Counted from the stretch's first letter, positions 29,002 to 38,326 are shown. The stretch is 64,000 nucleotides of DNA from Marinomonas alcarazii (GCF_003208215.1 NZ_QKLW01000003.1:62001-126000); one strand, 5' to 3'. The notes: generated by a model from the letters alone, not told the origin. A program made the numbers and translations.

Positions 29002-30309
29002 TTAGTTTTGAGACATGGTTGTTGGTAAGTAAGTCACAATTTCAGGAAACATACTGATCAACAAAATGGCTACGCCAATAAGTAAAAAGAACGGCAAAGC
29101 GGCTTTTGCGACATACAAAATGTTCTTCCCTGTTAGGGCTTGAATAACAAAGAGATTGAAGCCAACAGGCGGGGTGATCTGCGACATCTCCACCACCAAC
29201 ACGATGAAAACGCCAAACCACAATAGGTCAATATTCGCGGCTTGCACCATAGGTAAAATGACCGCAACGGTCAGTACCACCACTGAAATGCCATCTAAGA
29301 AGCAACCTAATACCACGAATAAAACCGTTAGATATAAGATCAACTCCATTGGCGACAAGGACATGCCTGAGATCCATAACGCCAAGGCTTTAGGAATACC
29401 CAAGAAGCCCATCGCTAGCGTCAAAAAATGCGCGCCAACGAGGATGAAACCGATCATACAAGAGCTTTTTACAGCGCCCAATAAACTGTCCATAAAACTA
29501 TGGCGGCTTAAGGACCCCGTCAGCGCGGCCAGCACTAAAGCACCGGCTACACCGATGGCAGCCGCTTCGGTTGGGGTGGTAATACCACCGTAAATGGAAC
29601 CCAATACGAAACCGATTAAACCGACCACGGGTAAAAGCTTGCGCAAGCCTTTGATACGAGCAGACCAGCTGGTTTCATGGCCGGTTGTTTTTGGCAATTC
29701 GTCTTTGTGTAGGTGTCCCCAAATCATGGTGAACCCCATAAACAAGGACACGAGCAATAAACCGGGTAAAGCGCCAGCAATAAACAAGCGTGCGATAGAC
29801 ACTTCGGCCGCCACGCCGTACACAATCAAAATAATCGAAGGTGGAATTAATAGGCCTAAAGTGCCCGAGCCCGCCAATGTGCCAATGGCCATGCGGTCGC
29901 TGTAGCCTTGCTTGCGAAGCTCTGGCAATGTCATACGTCCGATGGTCGCAGCGGTGGCTGCTGAAGACCCTGATACCGCGGCAAAAATGCCACAGCTGAG
30001 AATATTCACATGCAGCAATTTGCCTGGAACGCCCCCTAACCAAGGAGAGAGGCCTTTGAATAAATCTTCTGATAAGCGAGTGCGAAACAGGACTTCACCC
30101 ATCCAAATAAACAGCGGCAATGCGGTGAGTGACCACGCCGTACTGGCACCCCAGCTAGACGTCGCGAAAAGCAAATCTACCTGGTAGTTTTCAGACAGAA
30201 TTAACCCCAGACCACCCACCGCGATCAGAGTAAAAGATACCCAAACCCCTAAAGATAATAGGGCGATTAAGGCAAACGCGAGTAGGATAGAAATCCACAT
30301 CATATCCAT
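29002..30309 (-). CDS. TRAP transporter large permease (DctM type)
   Basis: A 435-residue membrane protein with about 12 hydrophobic segments. Family motifs are LPLFIWMGEVLFRT, SGSSAATAATIGRMTLPEL and the loop GTLAGSGTLGLLIPPSII; the closing part has EMSQITPPVGFNLFVIQALTG. It carries the Na+-driven transport path. The start overlaps the stop of the small-permease gene. In this operon the substrate is probably 5-oxoproline or a related amide or acid. Confidence 0.95.
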   Translation of the reverse strand: MDMMWISILLAFALIALLSLGVWVSFTLIAVGGLGLILSENYQVDLLFATSSWGASTAWSLTALPLFIWMGEVLFRTRLSEDLFKGLSPWLGGVPGKLLHVNILSCGIFAAVSGSSAATAATIGRMTLPELRKQGYSDRMAIGTLAGSGTLGLLIPPSIILIVYGVAAEVSIARLFIAGALPGLLLVSLFMGFTMIWGHLHKDELPKTTGHETSWSARIKGLRKLLPVVGLIGFVLGSIYGGITTPTEAAAIGVAGALVLAALTGSLSRHSFMDSLLGAVKSSCMIGFILVGAHFLTLAMGFLGIPKALALWISGMSLSPMELILYLTVLFVVLGCFLDGISVVVLTVAVILPMVQAANIDLLWFGVFIVLVVEMSQITPPVGFNLFVIQALTGKNILYVAKAALPFFLLIGVAILLISMFPEIVTYLPTTMSQN

Positions 30310-30827
30310 TAGATTTCCTCCAAAGACAACGCGTCTTCTTGTTCACTGTAAGTGGTTTTTTGACCACGTAATAAGCTAACTAAAGCGTCTAAAATGGCCA
30401 GATTCAGTGCGATCACACCAATGGCAACGGGCAATTGAGGGATCCACAGTGGAACTGGAATATAGCCGTAGGAGACTTCTTCATAAATATAGGATTCATA
30501 GACCATATAACCGCAGGCGTAAGACAAATAACACAATAGCGCGAAGGATAAGATCAGGATGATCCCTTCTTGTATCTTACGAGGTACTGGCGAAAATCGT
30601 TGTATTAGCAGGGTGACACGAATATGACCGCCTTCGCGAAAGGTATAGGCCAGGCCAAGAAAGGTTGATGCCGCCAGAGCGTAGCCTGCAAAATCTTCTG
30701 CAGAAGGGACAATAAAACCGAATAAACGACCGACGATTTGTGCTAATAAAAGCGAGGTAATAATAACAATACACAAACCGGACAACAGGCCAGAGCAGAG
30801 GTAAAGTTTTTCTTTTAATTGGCTCAT
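30309..30827 (-). CDS. TRAP transporter small permease (DctQ type)
   Basis: A 172-residue protein with four membrane helices; the stretch EDFAGYALAASTFLGLAYTF followed by REGGHIRVTLLIQRF is the DctQ signature. It partners the DctM subunit next door. I placed the start at ATG 30827 (MSQLKEK); an upstream in-frame start at 30851 runs into the repeat element. Between this gene and the receptor gene lies a 95-base inverted-repeat element. Confidence 0.92.
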   Translation of the reverse strand: MSQLKEKLYLCSGLLSGLCIVIITSLLLAQIVGRLFGFIVPSAEDFAGYALAASTFLGLAYTFREGGHIRVTLLIQRFSPVPRKIQEGIILILSFALLCYLSYACGYMVYESYIYEEVSYGYIPVPLWIPQLPVAIGVIALNLAILDALVSLLRGQKTTYSEQEDALSLEEI

Positions 30828-30856
30828 AGTGTTCACTTTTCTGAAGAGCAATTAGA

Positions 30857-30953
30857 GACCCCCTCCCAGCCTCCCCCTTAGCAGGGGGAGGGTTAGGGAG
30901 GAGCACTTATTATCTCTCCTCTTATTTTCAAGGGGAGAGATAATGTGGGGGTC
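30857..30953. repeat. Inverted-repeat intergenic element between TRAP receptor and permease genes
   Basis: Outer arms GACCCCC (30857-30863) and GGGGGTC (30947-30953) enclose two further hairpins, CTCCCCC/GGGGGAG (30871-30890) and TTATCTCTCC/GGAGAGATAA (30910-30943). The pyrimidine-rich text of CTCCC and GGGAGG blocks resembles repeats scattered through marine gammaproteobacterial genomes. Because it is transcribed inside the operon it may cap the receptor mRNA and set the usual excess of receptor over permease. Confidence 0.7.
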
Positions 30954-30964
30954 GTTATAGAGAC

Positions 30965-31936
30965 TTAGTTTTGGTAACGAGTTAGGATTTCTCCAATCTC
31001 TTGTGGCGCTTCCGCTTTCCACTCTTCTGTCATCGTTTTACCAATGGCTTTTAGCTCTTCAACTAACTGAGGAGATGGGTCAGAAACCGTCATACCATTT
31101 TCAAGTAGGGTTGCCTTGTCTTTCGCTGCACGTGCTGCTATTTGAGTCCAACCCGCTGCTTCCGCGTTTTTCGCTGCGTCTAGTACCACTTGTTGAGTCG
31201 CTTTATCTAAACGACGGAATGCGCGCTTGTTGACCACAACAATGTTTTTTGGGATCCATGCTTTGACATCTGTGTAGTTATTCACGTAATCCCAAGCTTG
31301 GCTGTCCACACCGGTAGATGGAGAGGTGATCATGGCTTGAATAATACCAGTACTAAATGCTTGTGGAATGTCTGGGGTTTGAATCGTCATTGGCGTGGTG
31401 TCCATCAAATCAGCAAGACGAGATTGCGTTGGGCTGTAGGCTCGCATTTTCTGACCTTGCAAATCAGCCAAGCTGTTTACAGGCTCTTTGCTATAAAGGC
31501 TTTGCGCTGGCCATGCCACAGTGTAAAGCAACATCATGCCGTCTTTATCAAGTTCTTTAGCAATGGATGGTTTAGCGGCTTCCCACAATTTTTTAGCATC
31601 TTCAAAAGACGTTGCTAAGAACGGAATATTATCGTGTTTGTAAATGGGGTTTTCATTACCCAAAATGCCCAAGAACATTTCGCCCATTTGAACCTGACCT
31701 GACTTCACAGAACGAGGAATCTCTGTATGTTTTACTAAAGAGCCACCAGAGTGAACAGTAATTTCAAGGTCGCTATTGTCTTTGATTTCTTTCGCGAATG
31801 TATAAGCGATTTGTGTTTGCAAATTACCATCACCGTAAGGCGTTGGCATATGCCATTTTTCAGCAAAACTGGCTGTAGAGGTCAGACCGCCAAGAGCGAT
31901 GCCGCTAACAATTAATGCATTGGATAACTTTGACAT
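30965..31936 (-). CDS. TRAP transporter substrate-binding protein (DctP type)
   Basis: A 323-residue periplasmic receptor with a signal peptide (about 1-25, ending ASFAEKW). Family segments include LEITVHSGGSLVKHTEIPRS, GQVQMGEMFLG and LADLQGQKMRAYSPTQSRL, where the conserved arginine that grips a substrate carboxylate would lie. It is the first TRAP gene of the operon and follows the DUF1445 gene. Substrate not proven; the neighbouring oxoprolinase points to 5-oxoproline or a precursor. Confidence 0.93.
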   Translation of the reverse strand: MSKLSNALIVSGIALGGLTSTASFAEKWHMPTPYGDGNLQTQIAYTFAKEIKDNSDLEITVHSGGSLVKHTEIPRSVKSGQVQMGEMFLGILGNENPIYKHDNIPFLATSFEDAKKLWEAAKPSIAKELDKDGMMLLYTVAWPAQSLYSKEPVNSLADLQGQKMRAYSPTQSRLADLMDTTPMTIQTPDIPQAFSTGIIQAMITSPSTGVDSQAWDYVNNYTDVKAWIPKNIVVVNKRAFRRLDKATQQVVLDAAKNAEAAGWTQIAARAAKDKATLLENGMTVSDPSPQLVEELKAIGKTMTEEWKAEAPQEIGEILTRYQN

Positions 31937-32035
31937 AGTAATCGTTCCTATTTTAAATGTTGTTGTGTGGTTCTTATTATTCAGGGTGAGGTAGGTTCTA
32001 CCTTCGTTGTGCAGATCTAGAGCTTTTGAAATGAG

Positions 32036-32836
32036 CTAAAGAACAGCAAAGTCTGTATCTAGAATGTCCGTAACCAGCATTTTTCCTGGTGAATGGGTAA
32101 TGCAAATGGGTGGTTTAGCGTTACGAATGGCCACCTGAGGTGTGACGCCACAAGCCCAAAACACTGGCACCTCTCCGTCTTTCACACTGACTGCATCGCC
32201 GTAATCTGGTTTATTTAAGTCTGTAATGCCAATCTCTTGTGGCGAGCCAAAATGTATTGGCGCACCGTGAGCCTTTGGAAAACGTGTGGTTATTTGAATC
32301 GCTCGGATCGCATCTTTTGGTACATAAGGGCGCATGGTGACGACCGTGTTGCCAAAGAAACGGCCCGCAGGTACGGTGGCAATATTGGTTTCAAACATAG
32401 AGACATTCACGTCTTCTTCAATGTTTCTTGGTGTGAGTCCTGCTTGAGATAGCGCGTGCTCAAAAGAAAAAGAACAACCCAAGACAAACGCCACCATGTC
32501 GCTTTGCCACAAATCTTCGATATCGGAACGGTTCTCGACTTTTTCACCATCTCGATACACATAGTATTCTGGAATATCGTGGCGCATATCTATGTCATGA
32601 CCAAGTTGTGGCATTGTAAAATCACCCACTTCGGACACGCCAATTAAAGGGCAGGACACTGGGTTCTTTTGACAGTAAAGCAAAAAATCACTTGCCCAAT
32701 CCGCAGGTAAAATAACCACATTACCTTGCATTGCCCCCTGTACTAAACCGCTTGTAGGGCCAGTGTGCGCTTTACTACGAATTGCTTGACGCAATTCATA
32801 AGTGCTTTGCAGTAGTGGTGACTGAGCTGGTTTCAT
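32036..32836 (-). CDS. DUF1445 putative hydro-lyase / D-glutamate cyclase-like protein
   Basis: A 266-residue YcsI-type protein. DUF1445 motifs visible are [58 protein letters not shown] and [10 protein letters not shown] followed by CITHSPGKM. The mammalian relative converts D-glutamate to 5-oxo-D-proline, and bacterial members often sit beside pxp genes, as here. It is the first gene of the TRAP-pxp operon, divergent from the amidase. Function in this organism is an inference. Confidence 0.88.
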   Translation of the reverse strand: MKPAQSPLLQSTYELRQAIRSKAHTGPTSGLVQGAMQGNVVILPADWASDFLLYCQKNPVSCPLIGVSEVGDFTMPQLGHDIDMRHDIPEYYVYRDGEKVENRSDIEDLWQSDMVAFVLGCSFSFEHALSQAGLTPRNIEEDVNVSMFETNIATVPAGRFFGNTVVTMRPYVPKDAIRAIQITTRFPKAHGAPIHFGSPQEIGITDLNKPDYGDAVSVKDGEVPVFWACGVTPQVAIRNAKPPICITHSPGKMLVTDILDTDFAVL

Positions 32837-32920
32837 GGAGGCTTCCTTATTCTTGCCACAATCTATAGACCAAGAGTAGATCTTGCCTACCTTAAAAGTC
32901 TAATCATGTTTTTTGGGTGA

Positions 32921-32943
32921 TTTGATAAAAAAGTTTTATCAAA
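32921..32943. promoter_or_regulatory. Perfect palindrome in the DUF1445/amidase divergent promoter region
   Basis: Ten-base arms TTTGATAAAA and TTTTATCAAA separated by AAG, about 85 bases from each of the two divergent genes. The 11-mer GATAAAAAAGT from its centre recurs at 35262-35272, just upstream of the local LysR gene, which makes the LysR protein the likely binder. Confidence 0.55.
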
Positions 32944-33019
32944 GGGTTGGTGATGTTCATTATACCTTTGACGGAGTGAGCCAAGGAGGGTAGTTTTTCA
33001 AAGCAATGAATAGCCAATA

Positions 33020-34303
33020 GTGAGCGAAGGTATGATGCAATCAAATTCATCGACTTTGGCTTGGCAGGACCGAAATTTGACTGCCAAGTGGAAGAGCGCT
33101 GTAGATATTATTAATGCAAGAGGGCAAGCGGTTTTCACTGAGTTATTTGATTATGTTGAGCCTCAGTCAGGGCCATTGAATGGGGCGATTATCTCGATCA
33201 AGGACCTATTTCAAGTACAGGGCTATAAAACTCAAGCAGGCTCGGTGTTTATTCATCCACAGATTGCAGAGCAAGATGCAGCAGCGGTTAACAATTTAAG
33301 ACTGGCTGGTGCAAGTTTTTTGGGTCACACCAATATGACTGAATTGGCGTATTCGGGATTAGGCTTAAACCCTCATTACGGCACGCCAGATAATCCGATG
33401 AACGCTGGCCGCATTACGGGCGGATCAACCAGTGGTGGTGCAGCGTCGGTTGCTCTGGGGGTGGCGGATGCGGCGCTTGGTACGGATACTGGCGGCTCTT
33501 TGCGTATTCCTGCTGCGTTTTGCGGTTTGACTGGGTTCAAACCGTCGCAACAGAGTGTATCAAGAGAAGGTTGTTTACCTTTGTCAGAGTCACTTGATTC
33601 TATTGGTCCAATAGCTAAAACAGTAGAGGAATGTGAACTGTTATGGCATGTACTGTCTGGAACAAAGCCTGCATCTGGTGGCGATAAGAATACTGACAAT
33701 CAGCAAATACGTCTTGTCGTACCCAGCAATTTTGGTATGAACGATTTAGATGAGCAGGTTGAGCATGGGTTTGACGAAATACTGGCTCGCCTTGAGGCGG
33801 AAGGTGTGGCGATTGAGCGGCGCTTTGTCGAGGCATTGGAAGAGTATAAAAACCTACCGGTTTGGCAGTTTTCGGCTTTTGAAAGTCAGGCGTTTTATAG
33901 TCAACACTATGAACTAGACCACGTGGACATTGATCCGCGAGTGGCTTCTCGTATTGCCCGTGCAAACACGATTAGTGTTGCCGATTTTGAGCAGACGAAA
34001 GCGGCTAGAAAGGCTTTTATTACGCGGATGTCAGAAGAAGAGCCAAATACGGTTTTCTTGCTGCCGACCGTTGCGGTTGTCGCGCCTAAGTTGTCCGATT
34101 TAGAGCAAGACGCCGAGTACGACCGTTTAAACTTACTGTGTTTGCGTAATACCTCGCTCGCCAATGTACTGAATGGTTGCAGTATTTCTCTGCCTTTTTG
34201 CTTTCAACAAGAACCTATGGGGCTGATGTTGACGGCGGCTGAAGGCAGGGATCAGTTGATTTTAGATCTGGCAAAAAAGGTAGAGCTTATTGTTAAAAGC
34301 TAA
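33020..34303 (+). CDS. Amidase (amidase signature family)
   Basis: A 427-residue amidohydrolase with the Ser-Ser-Lys catalytic triad: Lys in GAIISIKDLFQV, the Gly/Ser-rich GGSTSGGAASVALG, and the nucleophile Ser in DTGGSLRIPAAFCG. The family hydrolyses linear or cyclic amides, including GatA, AtzF and many catabolic enzymes. It is divergent from the TRAP-pxp operon and convergent with the LysR gene, so it may release ammonia or an acid from the transported compound. The start is unsure: GTG 33020, ATG 33032 or ATG 33035 are all in frame, and none has an ideal ribosome site. Confidence 0.9.
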   Translation: MSEGMMQSNSSTLAWQDRNLTAKWKSAVDIINARGQAVFTELFDYVEPQSGPLNGAIISIKDLFQVQGYKTQAGSVFIHPQIAEQDAAAVNNLRLAGASFLGHTNMTELAYSGLGLNPHYGTPDNPMNAGRITGGSTSGGAASVALGVADAALGTDTGGSLRIPAAFCGLTGFKPSQQSVSREGCLPLSESLDSIGPIAKTVEECELLWHVLSGTKPASGGDKNTDNQQIRLVVPSNFGMNDLDEQVEHGFDEILARLEAEGVAIERRFVEALEEYKNLPVWQFSAFESQAFYSQHYELDHVDIDPRVASRIARANTISVADFEQTKAARKAFITRMSEEEPNTVFLLPTVAVVAPKLSDLEQDAEYDRLNLLCLRNTSLANVLNGCSISLPFCFQQEPMGLMLTAAEGRDQLILDLAKKVELIVKS

Positions 34304-34315
34304 GCGCTTTTTCAG

Positions 34316-35233
34316 TTATGAGTCCTTTGGAAAATGCTGCTGCTTGTTGTAGTCCTCTGCTGCCATCACGGCAATATTGGTAGCGACTTCTGCGAGCGGA
34401 TTAAAAGGCTCATCAGAATAAGAGGCAGTGAAGGTCAGTGGGTTCGGAGTCCAAACGGCTCTGATTTTTCGCAGACTTCCTGCTTCTAATTCTTTTTTAA
34501 TCATGATGTTTGGCAAGGTGGAGATGCCAACAGCATCAATGGCTAAACTGCGACATGCCGCCAATGAGGTGGAAGCAAAAAAATGTGCTGGTGGTCCATC
34601 AAGCTCGCGGAATTTTTGATTGATTTCGATATAAGGCTTGGTGGCTCGTGCGTAGGTAATGATTGGCCATTTGGCGAGCTCTTCTAAATACAATAATCGA
34701 TTTGGTAGATTTAAATTTGGACTGGCGACCCAAGAAAGATCAAACGTACAAAGCTCTCGGTTGACAATATTTGGCTCTGAAATCGGCCCCATCAATAACC
34801 CTAAATCCAATGATCTGTCTTGTATGCCATTGGCCAAATTACTGGTGATGTCGACGGTCATTTCTACATCAAGGTTGGGCATGTCTTTGTTGAGTCGTGA
34901 AAGGAAATCCGGTAGCCAAGTATTTACTATGGTTTCTGATACGCCCAAGCGTAGCACTCCAGAATAAGCGGTAGACAGCCCAGCGCGTTTTTTTAGCTGC
35001 TCAGTCTGATAAAGAATTTTTTCCACATAAGGGAGTAATTCTTTGCCTTTTGAGGTCAGCATAATGGGGCTGGAACCGCCGTCTCGTTCGAACAATTTGA
35101 CGCCTAGCTCTTCTTCCAATCCTGATATGCGGGCTGAAATCGCCGGTTGCGTGGTATGGAGGCGTTCGGCGGCTTTACGGAAGCTTCCTAAAGAGGCAAC
35201 CCAAACAAAAGTTTCAAGACGTTTGTAGTTCAC
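34316..35233 (-). CDS. LysR-family transcriptional regulator
   Basis: A 305-residue regulator. The N-terminal winged HTH reads LGSFRKAAERLHTTQPAISA followed by ISGLEEELGVKLFERDG; the rest is a LysR effector-binding domain (about 90-295). It is tail to tail with the amidase gene (12-base gap), and a half-site matching the palindrome of the divergent catabolic promoter lies 29 bases upstream of its own start. It is the probable local regulator of the amidase and the TRAP-pxp operon. Confidence 0.94.
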   Translation of the reverse strand: MNYKRLETFVWVASLGSFRKAAERLHTTQPAISARISGLEEELGVKLFERDGGSSPIMLTSKGKELLPYVEKILYQTEQLKKRAGLSTAYSGVLRLGVSETIVNTWLPDFLSRLNKDMPNLDVEMTVDITSNLANGIQDRSLDLGLLMGPISEPNIVNRELCTFDLSWVASPNLNLPNRLLYLEELAKWPIITYARATKPYIEINQKFRELDGPPAHFFASTSLAACRSLAIDAVGISTLPNIMIKKELEAGSLRKIRAVWTPNPLTFTASYSDEPFNPLAEVATNIAVMAAEDYNKQQHFPKDS

Positions 35234-35401
35234 GTTAGTGCGACCTCTAGTGTAATAAACAGATAAAAAAGTAAGGATTGTCCAAAAGGGTATAAGGCTA
35301 ACCAGATTTCAGCAATCTTTTCGTTAAGTCTTACTCGGAGTAATAGGAGCGGCACAAAGCTTGCGGTATGCTGTGAACAATTTTAAAGGATCATTTCAGA
35401 C

Positions 35402-35986
35402 ATGAACAAATTGATTAAGTTATTGCTTAAAGGGCTGGCGGCGGTTTTACCCATTGGTATAACCGTATCTTTAATTTATTGGTTGTTGGCGACGGGGGAA
35501 GCAATTGCTCAGCCGCTGTTACTGCTATTGATTCCTGAATCGCTTTATTTTCCTGGGCTAGGTCTGATCGCGAGCTTGTCCATGCTGGTGGTGACTGGCT
35601 TCTTGGTGAATTTATACGGCTTCCGCTATTTGGTTAAAATTAGCCAGAATATTTTCGAGCGTATTCCGTTAGTGAAGTCCATTTATGGTGCGATTAAAGA
35701 CATGATGATGGTCTTCAATTTGGCTGAGAAAAAGGAGATGAAAAGCGTTGTGTCCATTGAATGGAATGGCGCGCAAGTGATTGGTTTTATTACTGGTGAA
35801 CAAACCGGACAGCAACTTTTTGGTGAGCAAGATCTTGTCGGTGTGTACGTACCGTTAAGTTATCAAATTGGCGGTATGACGCTGTATATTTCCCGTGACC
35901 GCTTAACGGTATTGGATATTGGGGTAGAAGAAGCCATGCGTCTTGCCTTAACCGCTGGGGTACAGAGCAAACAACCTGAAGTATAA
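35402..35986 (+). CDS. DUF502 membrane protein
   Basis: A 194-residue protein. Two long membrane segments near residues 8-28 (LAAVLPIGITVSLIYWLLAT) and 48-70 are followed by the DUF502 core IPLVKSIYGAIKDMMMVFN, then a soluble C-terminal half with VPLSYQIGGMTLYISRDRL. The family is widespread in proteobacteria and has no assigned biochemical role. A good ribosome site AAAGGAT precedes the ATG. Confidence 0.9.
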   Translation: MNKLIKLLLKGLAAVLPIGITVSLIYWLLATGEAIAQPLLLLLIPESLYFPGLGLIASLSMLVVTGFLVNLYGFRYLVKISQNIFERIPLVKSIYGAIKDMMMVFNLAEKKEMKSVVSIEWNGAQVIGFITGEQTGQQLFGEQDLVGVYVPLSYQIGGMTLYISRDRLTVLDIGVEEAMRLALTAGVQSKQPEV

Positions 35987-36064
35987 TGCGAGTTTTTCTA
36001 TAGAAAGCATTGGGCCTTGAGTCAATATTCTTTATCATGCGCCTCTTTTTTGTAACTCTTTGAA

Positions 36065-37321
36065 GTGATGTTGGTAAATATGCAAGACGCGTTGCAAACG
36101 CAGAAAACAGTCGTTGTTGTTGGCGCTGGCCCTGCGGGTCTGATGGCAGCAGAAGGTATTTGTGCAGCAGGTCATCAAGTGCATGTTTACGATGCTAAAC
36201 CCAGTGCGTGCCGCAAGTTTTTGTTGGCCGGTGTTGGTGGCATGAACATTACCCATTCCGAAGCGTATCCAGAATTTATTCAGCGTTATTACGATAAAGC
36301 CGAATGGCTTGATACCTCGATCCGCCAGTTTAATGCGGATGCGTTGTGTGAATGGATTCATGATCTAGGCATAGAAACATTTGTTGGTACATCAGGTCGT
36401 GTCTTTCCTAAAGACATGAAAGCCGCTCCGTTATTACGCAACTGGTTAAAGCGCTTACGGGATGCCGGTGTGCAGTTTCATATGCGTCATAAAATGACGA
36501 ACTTGTCGGCCAATGAAGTCGTGTTTGATCATGTTGGTGAACAAGTTACGGCAAAGGCCGATGCGATTGTGTTGGCGATGGGCGGTGCAAGTTGGCCAAA
36601 GCTAGGTTCTGATGGTGCTTGGTTCTCTGTATTGACGGATAAAGGGGTCGATGTTGCTCCTCTTCAAAGCGCCAACTGTGGCTTTTACAGTGAATGGAGT
36701 GAACACTTAAAAACTAAGTTCGCTGGCAGCCCTTTAAAAGACGTGGCGTTTTCTTTTACCTTAGAAAATGGACAAGTTGTCACAAAAAAGGGCGAATGCA
36801 TTGTCACTCAAGATGGTATGGAGGGCAGTCTAATTTATGCTTTTTCTAAATACCTACGTGATGGCATTAACGAGTCAGGCCAGTCGTCTTTGTTGATGGA
36901 CTTCCTACCGTTACAAAGTGAAGAACAAGTCATTAAAAAGCTGCGAAACATCAAACCAAAAGAATCTTTTAGTAAATATCTGAAACGCACTCTAGGTATA
37001 TCTGGCGTGAAAGCTGTGCTGCTGCATGAGGCATTTTCTAAAGAAGACTTTCAAACCCCAGAAAGCTTAGCTCGATGCTTAAAAGCTGTGCCTGTTAGTT
37101 TTTATAAAACTAAGCCAATAGAAGAAGTGATTTCGAGTGCGGGTGGTGTGTGTGAAAGCAGTGTCAATGAAGCGCTCATGCTTAACGCTATGCCCGGTGT
37201 TTTCTGTGCTGGCGAGATGTTGGATTGGGAAGCGCCAACGGGTGGCTATTTGTTAACAGCGTGTTTTGCAACAGGTCATTTGGTTGCGAAAGGCGTGGAT
37301 GATTTTCTTAGTAGAGCTTGA
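36065..37321 (+). CDS. BaiN/TIGR03862-type NAD(P)/FAD-dependent flavoprotein
   Basis: A 418-residue flavoprotein. The N-terminal FAD motif is VVVVGAGPAGLMAAEGICAA; next comes KFLLAGVGGMNITHSE, and the end has GVFCAGEMLDWEAPTGGYLL followed by TACFATGHLVA. These match the HI0933/BaiN-like family, subgroup TIGR03862. Substrate unknown; one distant relative reduces bile-acid intermediates. The ATG at 36065 or the one at 36080 could be used. A strong bidirectional terminator separates it from the convergent porin gene. Confidence 0.9.
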   Translation: MMLVNMQDALQTQKTVVVVGAGPAGLMAAEGICAAGHQVHVYDAKPSACRKFLLAGVGGMNITHSEAYPEFIQRYYDKAEWLDTSIRQFNADALCEWIHDLGIETFVGTSGRVFPKDMKAAPLLRNWLKRLRDAGVQFHMRHKMTNLSANEVVFDHVGEQVTAKADAIVLAMGGASWPKLGSDGAWFSVLTDKGVDVAPLQSANCGFYSEWSEHLKTKFAGSPLKDVAFSFTLENGQVVTKKGECIVTQDGMEGSLIYAFSKYLRDGINESGQSSLLMDFLPLQSEEQVIKKLRNIKPKESFSKYLKRTLGISGVKAVLLHEAFSKEDFQTPESLARCLKAVPVSFYKTKPIEEVISSAGGVCESSVNEALMLNAMPGVFCAGEMLDWEAPTGGYLLTACFATGHLVAKGVDDFLSRA

Positions 37322-37347
37322 AATATAAAAGCCTTAGATTGAATAAA

Positions 37348-37387
37348 CAAAAATCGCCCAATGTTGCCATTGGGCGATTTTTTTCTT
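37348..37387. terminator. Bidirectional rho-independent terminator
   Basis: Stem AAAAATCGCCCAATG / CATTGGGCGATTTTT flanked by A and T runs, so it can end both the flavoprotein transcript (+) and the porin transcript (-). Confidence 0.9.
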
Positions 37388-37444
37388 TCTATCTTGGTCG
37401 TACTGCACATCCGTGTGCGAGAATGATTTGGTTAGCTTAACGAG

Positions 37445-38002
37445 TTATTCGTTAGACCCTTGAGACGCTGGTTGATTCGGCATTCCGAAGTTGTACTGTA
37501 CGCCAACAGACGTCACGTTATCCAAATGGTTATCTTCCACATCTTTCACAAGACGGAAGTCGGCACGTAGATCGACATCGCTGTTAATCGCGTATTTCAC
37601 ACCACCACCTGCGTTAACCAGTAGGTTGGTTGAATCGCCATCAACATCTGTCATACCAACACCTGCGGCAACATAAGGTGTCAGGTTGACTGTCGTAAAC
37701 TCAGGAAGGCTGTAAAGGCCATCGACACGGTATTGATCTAGGTCGTTATTGCGTCCGCGTTTATTGGCATCTGAATGAAGATAAACCGCTTCTAGAGCCA
37801 GTGGACTGTTGGTTTGATAACCAACACCAATAGAGTAAGACGTATCATCGCCAGCTTGTCTGTCGCCGTCTGCGTTGTAGTGACCTATGCTTGGTGTAAC
37901 GGTAAAGCCGGGTTTTGGTGTTTCTGCATATGCCATGGTAGCGAGTGATGAAGCTATTAGGACACCGCTAAAAAGAGTACGTTTTTTAAATGAAGTAGAC
38001 AT
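37445..38002 (-). CDS. Outer-membrane beta-barrel protein, OmpA/OprF N-terminal type without OmpA C domain
   Basis: A 185-residue secreted barrel. Signal peptide about 1-24 (ending MAYAE), then alternating strands such as GFTVTPSIGHYNADGDR, NLTPYVAAGVGMTDVDGD and VDLRADFRLVKDVEDNHLDN. It is closely related to the barrel of the neighbouring 364-residue gene but stops right after the barrel and has no peptidoglycan-binding domain. The start is ATG 38002 because AGGAG lies seven bases upstream and a signal peptide follows directly; the open frame further upstream is not coding. Confidence 0.88.
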   Translation of the reverse strand: MSTSFKKRTLFSGVLIASSLATMAYAETPKPGFTVTPSIGHYNADGDRQAGDDTSYSIGVGYQTNSPLALEAVYLHSDANKRGRNNDLDQYRVDGLYSLPEFTTVNLTPYVAAGVGMTDVDGDSTNLLVNAGGGVKYAINSDVDLRADFRLVKDVEDNHLDNVTSVGVQYNFGMPNQPASQGSNE

Positions 38003-38293
38003 ATTATTTCTCCTAATGAACATAATGTTTTGTTGTTCGCTATCTAGATTACGCTGATTTTCCCCCCTGAAAACCCCACCTAAAATGCGCAAAAAATAGG
38101 ACGTGAACAGCGACTGCCTAATCATGACGTAAGCTTTACTTAAGTGGTTATATTCCAGCAGTTGGGTGGTTAAAATGTGTTCGAAAGGGTGTAGGAAATG
38201 CGCCGCTTATTACATTAAGTTTTCACTTAAAAAGTGCCAAAAAGTAATTGTGACCTGACTATGAAGAAGCGCGTCACAAAGTATCAAATAAGC
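38003..38293. other. Promoter region of the short porin gene
   Basis: About 290 bases between the short porin start and the terminator of the long porin gene. AT-rich with no gene-like frame; it must hold the promoter of the short porin, but I see no decisive -35/-10 pair. Confidence 0.3.
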
Positions 38294-38326
38294 AAAAAAA
38301 AGCGCCCAATACTCAGTATTGGGCGC
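38294..38326 (-). terminator. Rho-independent terminator of the OmpA/OprF gene
   Basis: On the minus strand a perfect 12-bp stem GCGCCCAATACT / AGTATTGGGCGC is followed by eight T residues, 36 bases past the stop codon. Confidence 0.95.

Noticed and set aside
29156..29905. Long plus-strand open frames opposite the TRAP large permease
   Set aside because: They are antisense shadows of the well supported DctM gene; residue make-up is typical of reverse-strand frames of membrane proteins.
38003..38125. 41-codon upstream extension of the short porin gene
   Set aside because: The AGGAG ribosome site and the signal peptide both begin at ATG 38002; residues further upstream would spoil secretion.
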